A stretch of 64,000 nucleotides of DNA, taken from positions 29,002 through 93,001 of the forward strand of contig PBCE01000019.1 in NCBI GenBank assembly GCA_002716845.1, in the 5' to 3' direction. Positions 39,382-48,268 of this stretch are shown here, in pieces (the first letter of the stretch is position 1; every line of letters starts with the position of its first letter). This DNA is from Flavobacteriaceae bacterium (GTDB taxonomy: Bacteria; Bacteroidota; Bacteroidia; Flavobacteriales; Flavobacteriaceae). Made by a program: the position numbers and the translations under genes. The notes under the pieces are model-generated. The model had not been told where the DNA came from. It did no database searches and saw only the letters and a list, made by a program, of their open reading frames with translations.

Positions 39382-39729
39382 ATGAAAATATTTGGATCTA
39401 GTAAATCTTTTTTTAAGGGAAAGGCTATGGAGTGGGAAACCGTAGATAAGGGAGTAAAAAGAAAAATTATGGGCTATGACGATAAAATCATGCTAGTGCG
39501 TGTTCTTTTTGACAAAGAAGGGGTTGGAACTGTTCACGAGCATTATCATTCTCAAGTCACCTATATAGCTTCAGGAGCCTTTGAAATCACCATTGATGGA
39601 GTTAAGCAAACACTTGAAGAAGGAGATTCTTTCTACGTCCCCCCTGATACCTTGCACGGGGCAAAATGTATTGAAGCAGGAGAATTGATTGACGTTTTTA
39701 GTCCCATTCGTGAAGATTTTATGGAATAA
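39382..39729 (+). CDS. KdgF-like cupin domain protein
   Basis: WETVDKGVKRKIMGYDDKIMLVRVLFDKEGVGTVHEHYHSQVTYIASGAFEITIDG...GDSFYVPPDTLHGAKCIEAGELIDVFSPIREDF. Confidence 0.85.
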   Translation: MKIFGSSKSFFKGKAMEWETVDKGVKRKIMGYDDKIMLVRVLFDKEGVGTVHEHYHSQVTYIASGAFEITIDGVKQTLEEGDSFYVPPDTLHGAKCIEAGELIDVFSPIREDFME

Positions 39730-39740
39730 TAAAGAACGAA

Positions 39741-40496
39741 ATGGAAAATTTAATTGGAAAAGTGGCTGTTGTCACAGGAGGGGCTAGAGATATAGGAAAG
39801 GCTATATCCATTAGTCTTGCCAAAGCTGGGGTAAAAGTAGTCGTAAATTATTTTAACAGTGAATTATATGGAAAAGAGACAGTTCTTGAAATAGAAAAAA
39901 CAGGAGGAACCGCTGTTGCAATATATGCTGATGTCACAAAACAAGTCGACATTGATGCCATGGTAAAAACCACCCTTGACCACTTCGGCCCAAAAATTGA
40001 CATATTGGTGAATGTCGCTGGAGGACTTTTTGCCCGTAAATCCATTGAAGAAATGGATGAAAATTTTTATAATCTCGTTATGGATGTCAATCTAAAATCT
40101 GTTTTTTTAGTAACAAAAGCCATAAAACCCCATATGGAGAAAGGAGGGGCGATCATCAATTTTGCCTCCCAAGCAGGACGTGATGGTGGGGGCCCAGGAG
40201 CTGCCATTTATGCTGCCTCTAAAGGAGCCGTAATCACCTATACCCGAGCACTGGCCAAAGAATTTGGACCACAAGGTATTCGTGTAAACGCACTTTGCCC
40301 AGGCATGATTGCGACCAAATTTCACGATGACTTTACTCAAGACGAAGTAAGGGAAAAAGTAGCAGGTTCTACCCCACTCCGAAGGGAGGGAGAAGACGAT
40401 GAAGTTGCAGATTTAGTCGTCTATCTGGCTTCAGATCAATCTTCTTTCATCACAGGAAATAACATTGATATCAATGGAGGTTTGGTATTTAGCTAA
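39741..40496 (+). CDS. SDR family oxidoreductase (KduD/DehR/FabG-like)
   Basis: VAVVTGGARDIGKAISISLAKAG, NVAGG, YAASKGAVITYTRALAKEFGPQGIRVNALCPG. Confidence 0.9.
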   Translation: MENLIGKVAVVTGGARDIGKAISISLAKAGVKVVVNYFNSELYGKETVLEIEKTGGTAVAIYADVTKQVDIDAMVKTTLDHFGPKIDILVNVAGGLFARKSIEEMDENFYNLVMDVNLKSVFLVTKAIKPHMEKGGAIINFASQAGRDGGGPGAAIYAASKGAVITYTRALAKEFGPQGIRVNALCPGMIATKFHDDFTQDEVREKVAGSTPLRREGEDDEVADLVVYLASDQSSFITGNNIDINGGLVFS

Positions 40497-40499
40497 ACA

Positions 40500-41780
40500 C
40501 TAACTTTCTTTCATTAAAACAGTTGCCAAATCCGCTGTTAGTGTTTGGCGACTCCATTTTTTTAGAGCAGGAAATTCATTGACTACCTTCCCTTTGTTTT
40601 GAAACGCTTTTAGTAGAAATGATTTAATAGAGTCACTGTCGGAAGCTTTGACCATTTTGGAAAAAGAAGAACCCGCCAGCAAACGACCCGCTTCGGACTG
40701 CGGAGCTCCTATAGATAGCAAAGGAACACCACACGCCAAATACTCCAAAAGCTTTCCCGAAACCATGTCCTGGTCCGCTCCATTAAAAATAAAATTGAGG
40801 AGTAAATCTCCACTTTTCATCAAACCAACAGCATCTCGGTGCGACAGATATCCTTTGTATTCAACAGTAACCTTTGGGGCCAGATGTTTAATTTTATCAA
40901 TCTGTGCTGCGGAAATATTCCCCGCCAAAGAAAAGAGAACCTTCCGATTCTCAGAAAGTGCACTCAACGCTTTTATCACTGGAATATAATCCTGATTTTC
41001 AGTCAATAATCCTGTGTAAACCACATGAAATGGATTTACTGTAGTCCTCAAAACAGCAGACATCATAGCACCATCATAACCATTGGGTAAAATGTGAAAG
41101 CTTTGATCTGGGGCTTTGATTTTAAATTTTTTAATTAAGTTTCCGCCCACTGTTGTCAATATACCATCTGCATTGCGTAAAACTTTTTTTTCGAGATAGG
41201 CATCTATACTTTGGGCAAAATAAGAACGATACAATTGCTGATTGTAAAAAATATCCACCCACGGATCCCGAAAATCGGCCCACCACTGAATCCCATACTT
41301 GGTCTTGAGGAAGCTGCCCACCAAATGGGTAGAGTGAGGAGGACCAGTGGTGATGACTTTTTTTATTCCTTCGCTTTTAAGAATTTTTTCTGCCGCCCCT
41401 TTCGCATAACAATTCCAACCTTTTCGGGCATCTGGAATAAAAAAGTTCCCCCTAATAAAAGCAGCCATTTTCGCCATCCATCCCTGCTTGGGAACTTGAC
41501 CTTGAGGAATACCTGCATTTAAGGATCCCGAAATAAATTTTGAATATATTTTTAAAGGTTCCTTGGTGTCTGTTTTGACAACATGAACTCCCTTCACTTC
41601 CTCCAACAATTCAAAATCCAGTACGGGATAGGAGGCCTGTTTTTCATCCACAGTTACAATATAGGGCTCCCACCCCATCTGTTTTAAGTATTTGGTAAAA
41701 TAAACCCAACGCTGCACTCCTGATCCACCGGAAGGTGGCCAGTAATAACTGAGAATCAATACCTTTTTTGTGTCTTTCAA
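40500..41780 (-). CDS. Glycosyltransferase (GT4-like)
   Basis: LILSYYWPPSGGSGVQRWVYFTKYL, C-terminal GT-B donor-site region GKLLEYLACGVPLLSIG. Confidence 0.87.
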   Translation of the reverse strand: MKDTKKVLILSYYWPPSGGSGVQRWVYFTKYLKQMGWEPYIVTVDEKQASYPVLDFELLEEVKGVHVVKTDTKEPLKIYSKFISGSLNAGIPQGQVPKQGWMAKMAAFIRGNFFIPDARKGWNCYAKGAAEKILKSEGIKKVITTGPPHSTHLVGSFLKTKYGIQWWADFRDPWVDIFYNQQLYRSYFAQSIDAYLEKKVLRNADGILTTVGGNLIKKFKIKAPDQSFHILPNGYDGAMMSAVLRTTVNPFHVVYTGLLTENQDYIPVIKALSALSENRKVLFSLAGNISAAQIDKIKHLAPKVTVEYKGYLSHRDAVGLMKSGDLLLNFIFNGADQDMVSGKLLEYLACGVPLLSIGAPQSEAGRLLAGSSFSKMVKASDSDSIKSFLLKAFQNKGKVVNEFPALKKWSRQTLTADLATVLMKES

Positions 41781-41804
41781 ATTTTAGGTCTTGCCCAAAA
41801 GTAG

Positions 41805-42314
41805 CTATTTCTTTTTTTTGAAAAGGGGTACAGAAGAACAAGCTTCCCCATAAAACAGGCTTTTGACCACCGGTTGAAGTTTGGCAATCAATTGGACATA
41901 GGCATCTTTTGGAACAATTTTATCACTACAACCCTTTATGATAATAGGTTTGTCTTTAAAAGGTGTAACATCCAAAAGCACAATTTCCTCGGTATACAAT
42001 TGGAGTTCTAAATCCTCTAATGTTCCCAAAACTACTTTACGTGCGTGGGGTTGCAAAAACGCAGACACCAAGAGGGACGCCCATGCGGGTAAAATGGCAT
42101 CTGTACTACAATGGAGTGCAATAAATTTATCTTGATAGGCGCTCCAATCGTGGGCATGAAGTTGTACCCTAAATTCTTTTTCTTTAAGGACAAGCCCTTG
42201 GTCCAACCACTGGGACAAATCGACAGTTTGTCTTTGACCAATTTGATAAAACTGTTCCAAATCAAAGGTGATCAGCGCACTTTCTGCAACTCGATTTACA
42301 ATAGTATCGGCCAT
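41805..42314 (-). CDS. DUF2480 family protein
   Basis: 169-aa ORF with DWSAYQDKFIALHCSTDAILPAWASLLVSAFLQP and IIIKGCSDKIVPKDAYVQL; 1-bp gap to sufT. Confidence 0.75.
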   Translation of the reverse strand: MADTIVNRVAESALITFDLEQFYQIGQRQTVDLSQWLDQGLVLKEKEFRVQLHAHDWSAYQDKFIALHCSTDAILPAWASLLVSAFLQPHARKVVLGTLEDLELQLYTEEIVLLDVTPFKDKPIIIKGCSDKIVPKDAYVQLIAKLQPVVKSLFYGEACSSVPLFKKKK

Positions 42315-42315
42315 T

Positions 42316-42642
42316 TTAAAGTAATCCTAATTCCAATTTGGCCTCTTCACTCATCAGGTCTTGCGACCAAGGAGGGTCAAATGTAATTTCAACCTCAGCA
42401 TCTTTAACGGCATCAAGGGATTTTACCTTTTCCTCTACATCTCTGGGGAGGGTCTCCGCCACGGGACAATTGGGGGTGGTGAGGGTCATCAGAATTTTAA
42501 CATCAGCATCCTCATTGACAAAAACATCATAAATCAAGCCCAACTCGTATATATCAACAGGGATTTCAGGATCAAAAATGGTCTTTAGTACGTCTACAAT
42601 TTTGTCTCCGAGATCTAAAGTCTCGTTGTTTTCTTCACTCAT
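42316..42642 (-). CDS. sufT: SUF system Fe-S assembly protein (DUF59/MIP18 family)
   Basis: LKTIFDPEIPVDIYELGLIYDV, MTLTTPNCPVAETLP, VEITFDPPWSQDLMSEEAKLELGLL. Confidence 0.92.
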   Translation of the reverse strand: MSEENNETLDLGDKIVDVLKTIFDPEIPVDIYELGLIYDVFVNEDADVKILMTLTTPNCPVAETLPRDVEEKVKSLDAVKDAEVEITFDPPWSQDLMSEEAKLELGLL

Positions 42643-43076
42643 GATTTATTTAATTGTGTTTTAAAAGCAATGGCATACATCTTCAATTGTTTGATCATGG
42701 AAACCAAGCCATTGGCTCGGGTGGGTGACAGATGTTCCCGCAACCCGATTTTATCGATAAAGGTGGTGTCTGCCTCCAATATTGCATCGGGATGTTGATG
42801 AGAAAAAACACGGATCAAAATAGCGATAATTCCTTTGGTAATTATAGCATCGCTATCGGCGGTAAAAACTAATTTTTCTAAACTTAAATCCGCATGAACC
42901 CAAACTTTACTTTGGCATCCTTTGATGATGTTATCCTCTGTTTTGTGCTGAGGGTCGATCAGTGGCAGTGATTTTCCCAATTCGATCATGTACTCGTATC
43001 GCTGCATCCAGTCTTCAAATAAAGAAAACTCTTCTACAATTTCGTCTTGTATTGTATCAATCGCTGCCATGTTCAA
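42639..43076 (-). CDS. sufE: SufE family protein
   Basis: DEIVEEFSLFEDWMQRYEYMIELGKSLP, NIIKGCQSKVWV active Cys. Confidence 0.93.
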   Translation of the reverse strand: MNMAAIDTIQDEIVEEFSLFEDWMQRYEYMIELGKSLPLIDPQHKTEDNIIKGCQSKVWVHADLSLEKLVFTADSDAIITKGIIAILIRVFSHQHPDAILEADTTFIDKIGLREHLSPTRANGLVSMIKQLKMYAIAFKTQLNKS

Positions 43077-43086
43077 AATTAATGAT

Positions 43087-44298
43087 TTATTGTAACATTT
43101 GGATGGCCTTTTTAAGGGCCTCCAACATTCTGTCTATCTCCTCGTAGGTGTTGTAAAATGAAAAAGATGCCCGCACCGTCCCCGGAATTTGATAGTAGTC
43201 CATTATGGGTTGGGCACAATGATGACCTGTTCTTACAGCAATTCCCATCTTATCCAAAATACTTCCAATATCGTAGGGGTGAATGCCCTCGACGTTAAAG
43301 GAGATTACAGCTGTCTTTTCGGGAGCAACACCGTAGATCTTAACCCCTGGAATCTTTAACAAGGACGCCGTAGCGTAGGCCAAGAGCTCCTCTTCATATT
43401 GAGCAATCTCCATCATTCCGATGGCATTGATATAATCCAACGCAGCTCCGAAGGCGATCCCCCCCGCAATGTTTGGGGTTCCTGCTTCAAATTTGTGCGG
43501 CAGTCCCGCATAGGTAGTTTTTTCGAAAGTCACTTCTGCAATCATCTCCCCTCCACCTTGATATGGGGGCAGACGGGTTAGCGCGGAGGCTTTTCCGTAA
43601 AGCATTCCAATGCCGGTAGGACCACAGAGTTTGTGTGCTGAGATAGCGTAATAGTCCACCCCCAGCGCTTGGACATCTGCTTGAATGTGGGGGGCTGACT
43701 GGGCACCATCTATCAAAACCTCTGCTCCAACGGCATGTGCTTTTTCTATTATTTCCTCTATGGGGTTTATCGTTCCAAGTGCATTGGAGACGTGGTTTAC
43801 AAACACCAACTTGGTGTTTTTTGACAACAGCTTGTCGTACTCATCCATCAATAAAACTCCCCCTTCGTTCATGGGTATCACTTTAAGCACTGCCTCAGAT
43901 TTCTCACATAGCATTTGCCATGGGACTATGTTAGAGTGGTGCTCTAAGGCGGATACAATCAACTCGTCTCCTGGACAGAGCAGTTGTTCATACCCATTAC
44001 TTACTATATTTATAGAGTGAGTTGTTCCTGAGGTAAAAATAATTTCATGGGCGTGGGCTGCATTAAAATGTTTTTGAATTTTTTGACGGGCGGCCTCATA
44101 GACATCGGTTGCCTCTTGGCTTAGTGTATGAACCCCTCGGTGTATGTTGGCATTGTATTTTTTGTAGTAGTCAGCAATAACATCAATTACTTGTAGGGGG
44201 GTCTGTGATGTGGCTGCATTATCAAAATAAACCAAAGGATGGCCATTTACTTCCCTTTGAAGAATGGGAAAATCTTTACGGATTTTTTGAACGTCCAT
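43087..44298 (-). CDS. sufS: Cysteine desulfurase
   Basis: VYFDNAATSQTP, GTTHSINIV, VLIDGAQSAPHI, YAISAHKLCGPTGIGMLYG, RTGHHCAQPIM. Confidence 0.96.
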   Translation of the reverse strand: MDVQKIRKDFPILQREVNGHPLVYFDNAATSQTPLQVIDVIADYYKKYNANIHRGVHTLSQEATDVYEAARQKIQKHFNAAHAHEIIFTSGTTHSINIVSNGYEQLLCPGDELIVSALEHHSNIVPWQMLCEKSEAVLKVIPMNEGGVLLMDEYDKLLSKNTKLVFVNHVSNALGTINPIEEIIEKAHAVGAEVLIDGAQSAPHIQADVQALGVDYYAISAHKLCGPTGIGMLYGKASALTRLPPYQGGGEMIAEVTFEKTTYAGLPHKFEAGTPNIAGGIAFGAALDYINAIGMMEIAQYEEELLAYATASLLKIPGVKIYGVAPEKTAVISFNVEGIHPYDIGSILDKMGIAVRTGHHCAQPIMDYYQIPGTVRASFSFYNTYEEIDRMLEALKKAIQMLQ

Positions 44299-44301
44299 GG
44301 C

Positions 44302-45618
44302 TTATAAATCAAATCCAAGGTTTACCCCCAATTTATTAGCAATCAATTTATTGATACGCTTTTTAAGAATAGGGAGTTCAACGCTTTCCAAAACATTGTT
44401 GGCAAAGGCATAGGTCATCAGCGCCTTGGCTTCTTTTTTTGGAATCCCCCTGGATTGCATGTAAAAAAGGGCATCTTCGTCCAATTGTCCTACAGTACAT
44501 CCATGTGAGCATTTGACATCATCTGCATATATCTCTAATTGTGGCTTGGTGTTTACCGTAGATTTATCATCGATAAGGATATTGTTGTTTTGTTGAAATG
44601 CGTTTGTTTTTTGCGCCTTTTTATCTACGTGAATTTTACCATTAAAAACCCCTTTGGAGGTATCGGAAAACACCCCTTTATAATCCTGGTGGCTTTCGCA
44701 GTTGGGGAATTGGTGGTCTACCAATGTATAATGATCTACGTGTTGTTGGTCTTTCAGCAAGGTAACGCCCTTGAGCGTAGTATCACAATGCGTTCCTTTG
44801 AGGTAGAAGTTTAGATTGTTACGTATCAATTCCCCCCCCAGTGAGAAAGTATGAACCCTCGCGGTGCTGTTTGATTCTTGTGAAATATATGTGTTGTCGA
44901 TTAAAGAAGCTGAATTGAGGTCATTTTGTATTTTGTAATAGTCCACAAAAGCGTCTTTGTGTGCATAAATTTCAGTCACGGAATTGGTAACTACATTATG
45001 TTCCTTAAGACTTTGGTGCCGCTCCAAAATTTGAACTTGGGCATTTTGATCGACTACAACCAAATTTCGAGGTTGTAACCACAAGGCTTTTTCGTTTCCA
45101 GAGGAAAAGTGAATGATTTCAATCGGCTTTTCAGCAACTGTATTTTTGGGGATATAAACATAGGCCCCCTCATGGGCATATGAGGTATTTAATGCGGTGA
45201 GGCTGTCGTTAACATCGGTGGTTTTGTTGAAATAAGTATTGATTAAATGGCTGTATTTGGGTTTTGACAGTGCCGCAGACATCAGACAAACATCCAAACC
45301 GTCGTGGGTGGTGTCAGAGAGAAAAGGACTGTATACCCCGTCGATGAAAACGACTTTGTAGGTGTCTATTTCATAAAGAAAGTACTTCTTTACTTTTTTG
45401 AGTTGAATGGTAGATTCACTTTTTGGAAAAAGGGCATAGTCTTCCCTGATCAGTGGGTTTAGGGAGGTGTATTTCCAAGCTTCTTCTTTTCGAGAGGGAA
45501 AGCCTTTCAGCTCAAATGTTCTCAGCGACTCCAATCGGGTTTGATGAACGGGATCGGATAGCTCAATCCTTTCTTCGAGTGCCAGGTGAGAGGCCAATAA
45601 TTTTTCTTTGAATTCCAT
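44302..45618 (-). CDS. sufD: Fe-S cluster assembly protein SufD
   Basis: FPSRKEEAWKYTSLNPL, VKCSHGCTVGQLDEDALFYMQSRGI. Confidence 0.94.
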   Translation of the reverse strand: MEFKEKLLASHLALEERIELSDPVHQTRLESLRTFELKGFPSRKEEAWKYTSLNPLIREDYALFPKSESTIQLKKVKKYFLYEIDTYKVVFIDGVYSPFLSDTTHDGLDVCLMSAALSKPKYSHLINTYFNKTTDVNDSLTALNTSYAHEGAYVYIPKNTVAEKPIEIIHFSSGNEKALWLQPRNLVVVDQNAQVQILERHQSLKEHNVVTNSVTEIYAHKDAFVDYYKIQNDLNSASLIDNTYISQESNSTARVHTFSLGGELIRNNLNFYLKGTHCDTTLKGVTLLKDQQHVDHYTLVDHQFPNCESHQDYKGVFSDTSKGVFNGKIHVDKKAQKTNAFQQNNNILIDDKSTVNTKPQLEIYADDVKCSHGCTVGQLDEDALFYMQSRGIPKKEAKALMTYAFANNVLESVELPILKKRINKLIANKLGVNLGFDL

Positions 45619-45623
45619 CTGCC

Positions 45624-46370
45624 TCAGGCAATTTCTTTGATCCAGTCGTATCCTTTTTCTTCCAATTCTAATGCCAAATCTTTTGTCCCTGATTTTACAA
45701 TTTTACCATCAAACAATACATGGACAAAATCTGGAACAATATATTCTAAAAGCCTTTGATAGTGTGTAATCACAATGATAGCGTTGTTTTTTGAGCGCAA
45801 CTTATTTACCCCATTTGCTACGATTTTTAGAGCATCAATATCCAATCCGGAATCTGTTTCATCGAGAATGGACAGCTTCGGTTCCATCATGGCCATTTGA
45901 AAAATTTCATTTCGCTTTTTTTCACCACCAGAGAATCCCTCGTTCAGGGATCTGGAGAGAAAACGTGAATCGATTTCAAGCAGCGCCGATTTTTCTCTTA
46001 TTTTTTTGAGCATCGCATTGGCGGGCATGTCTTCTAATCCTTTCGCCTTTCGCGTTTCGTTTATAGCGGTCTTGATAAAATTTGTGACACTTACCCCTGG
46101 TATTTCTACAGGGTATTGAAAAGAAAGAAAAATACCTTGATGCGCACGTTCCTCGGGTGATAAATCGGCCAAGTCCTCGCCTTCCAAAAGCATGGCGCCT
46201 TGATTGACTTTATAATCTATGTGTCCTGCAATTACCGATGACAGGGTGCTTTTACCCGATCCATTCGGACCCATAATGGCGTGTACCTCTCCTGCTTTAA
46301 CATCTAGATCGATGCCGTTGAGAATTTGTTTGCCCTCTACTTGAGCGTGAAGATTTTCTATGGTGAGCAT
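45624..46370 (-). CDS. sufC: Fe-S cluster assembly ATPase SufC
   Basis: HAIMGPNGSGKSTLSSVIAG, EGFSGGEKKRNEIFQM, SILDETDSGLDIDALK. Confidence 0.97.
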   Translation of the reverse strand: MLTIENLHAQVEGKQILNGIDLDVKAGEVHAIMGPNGSGKSTLSSVIAGHIDYKVNQGAMLLEGEDLADLSPEERAHQGIFLSFQYPVEIPGVSVTNFIKTAINETRKAKGLEDMPANAMLKKIREKSALLEIDSRFLSRSLNEGFSGGEKKRNEIFQMAMMEPKLSILDETDSGLDIDALKIVANGVNKLRSKNNAIIVITHYQRLLEYIVPDFVHVLFDGKIVKSGTKDLALELEEKGYDWIKEIA

Positions 46371-46381
46371 AAATCTGTTTT

Positions 46382-47827
46382 TTATCCTACTGATCCCTCT
46401 AGGGAGATTTCTAATAATTTTTGTGCTTCCACGGCAAATTCCATGGGCAGCTTGCTTAATACCTCTTTACTAAATCCGTTGACGACCAATGCTATAGCTT
46501 TTTCTGGATCTATACCTCTTTGATTACAGTAAAAAATTTGGTCCTCACCAATTTTACTGGTGGTTGCCTCATGTTCGATTTGGGCAGTTTTATTTCTCGC
46601 TTCTATGTAGGGGAAAGTATGTGCCCCACATTGATTGCCCATCAACAATGAATCGCATTGAGAAAAGTTTCTGGCATGGGTCGCACGAGGATGTACTTGG
46701 ACAAGTCCGCGATAGCTGTTCTGGGATTTTCCAGCAGAAATACCCTTTGAAATAATAGTGCTTTTGGTGTTTTTCCCTAAATGAACCATCTTGGTTCCAG
46801 TATCGGCTTGCTGGAAATTGTTTGTGAGTGCGATGGAATAAAACTCCCCTATAGAATCGTCTCCTTTGAGAATACAGGAGGGATATTTCCATGTAATGGC
46901 TGAGCCGGTCTCAACCTGTGTCCAAGAAATCTTAGCGCTTTTATGGCAAATCCCTCTTTTTGTGACGAAATTAAAAACGCCTCCTTTTCCATTTTTATCC
47001 CCTGGAAACCAGTTTTGTACTGTAGAATATTTTATTTCAGCATGGTCCAATGCGATCAGCTCTACCACCGCTGCATGGAGTTGATTTTCGTCTCTTGAAG
47101 GTGCGGTACATCCTTCTAAATAGCTCACATAGCTGGATTCATCGGCAATCACAAGGGTTCTTTCAAACTGCCCTGTGCCTGCTTGGTTGATTCTGAAATA
47201 GGTAGACAGTTCCATTGGGCAACGAACTCCTTTGGGGATATAACAGAAAGAACCGTCGGAAAAAACAGCTGAATTCAAAGCCGCAAAATAATTATCTTGG
47301 ATGGGAATTACCGATCCAATGTATTTTTGAACCAATTCTGGATATTCCTGAATCGCTTCAGAAATCGAACAGAAGATGATTCCCTTTTCTGCTAAAGTTT
47401 CTTTAAAAGTGGTGGCTACAGAAACAGAGTCCATCACAATATCTACAGCAACGCCTGCCAATTTCTTTTGCTCGTCGATGGAAATCCCCAATTTTTCGAA
47501 TGTTTTGAGTAATTCTGGGTCCACTTCGTCCAAGCTTTTGTATTGGTCTTTTTTCTTAGGGGCAGAGTAGTATGAAATGGCTTGGTAATCTGGCTTTTTG
47601 TATTGGACATTAGCCCAGTCGGGCTCCTTCATGTCTTTCCACGCCGCATAGGCCTTTAGGCGCCAATCGGTCATCCATTCGGGTTCTTGCTTTTTCTGAG
47701 AAATACGACGAACCACTTCTTCATTGAGTCCTACAGGGAAAGTCTCAGAATCGATATCGGTGTAAAACCCGTATTCGTATTCTTTGGTTTCCAATTCTTT
47801 TTTTAATTCCTCTTCAGTATAAGCCAT
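46382..47827 (-). CDS. sufB: Fe-S cluster assembly protein SufB
   Basis: [68 protein letters not shown]. Confidence 0.97.
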   Translation of the reverse strand: MAYTEEELKKELETKEYEYGFYTDIDSETFPVGLNEEVVRRISQKKQEPEWMTDWRLKAYAAWKDMKEPDWANVQYKKPDYQAISYYSAPKKKDQYKSLDEVDPELLKTFEKLGISIDEQKKLAGVAVDIVMDSVSVATTFKETLAEKGIIFCSISEAIQEYPELVQKYIGSVIPIQDNYFAALNSAVFSDGSFCYIPKGVRCPMELSTYFRINQAGTGQFERTLVIADESSYVSYLEGCTAPSRDENQLHAAVVELIALDHAEIKYSTVQNWFPGDKNGKGGVFNFVTKRGICHKSAKISWTQVETGSAITWKYPSCILKGDDSIGEFYSIALTNNFQQADTGTKMVHLGKNTKSTIISKGISAGKSQNSYRGLVQVHPRATHARNFSQCDSLLMGNQCGAHTFPYIEARNKTAQIEHEATTSKIGEDQIFYCNQRGIDPEKAIALVVNGFSKEVLSKLPMEFAVEAQKLLEISLEGSVG

Positions 47828-47839
47828 ATCTCGAATTGA

Positions 47840-48169
47840 TTATAAGGAAAAACTTTCTCCGCAACCACAGGTGCGTTGTGCATTGGGATTATTAAAAACA
47901 AAACCCTTTCCGTTGAGCCCTCCAGAATATTCTAGGGTAGTTCCCAGCAAGTAAAGCAAGCTTTTTTTATCTACCAAAATTTTCACCGCATTGTCTTCAA
48001 ATAAACGATCTTGTTCCGATTTGGTGCTGTCAAAACTAAGGTCGTAGGAAAGGCCAGAACAGCCACCGCTTTTAACGCCCACGCGGACGAAGTCTTGGTG
48101 GGGATTGAAGCCCTCCTCTTGCATCAGCTGAGACACTTTTTTTTGTGCATTAGACGACACCTTAATCAT
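47840..48169 (-). CDS. sufA: HesB/IscA/SufA family Fe-S carrier
   Basis: VRVGVKSGGCSGLSYDL and C-terminal CGCGESF. Confidence 0.93.
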   Translation of the reverse strand: MIKVSSNAQKKVSQLMQEEGFNPHQDFVRVGVKSGGCSGLSYDLSFDSTKSEQDRLFEDNAVKILVDKKSLLYLLGTTLEYSGGLNGKGFVFNNPNAQRTCGCGESFSL

Positions 48170-48197
48170 TTGAAATAAAATTTATTTAAAATCAGTA

Positions 48198-48205
48198 CAA
48201 ATATA
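48198..48205 (-). promoter_or_regulatory. -7 element (reverse strand TATATTTG) upstream of suf operon
   Basis: Reverse complement CAAATATA at 48198-48205; exact TAnnTTTG; no clear -33 TTTG. Confidence 0.45.
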
Positions 48206-48268
48206 GCGTATTTCCATGTAAAATGAGGCTTTTACTATCAATTCTGATTATGGCTCAATTAGGAATTT

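Noticed and set aside
46590-46892. 100-aa alternate-frame ORF within sufB
   Set aside because: Same-strand alternative frame inside a highly conserved gene.
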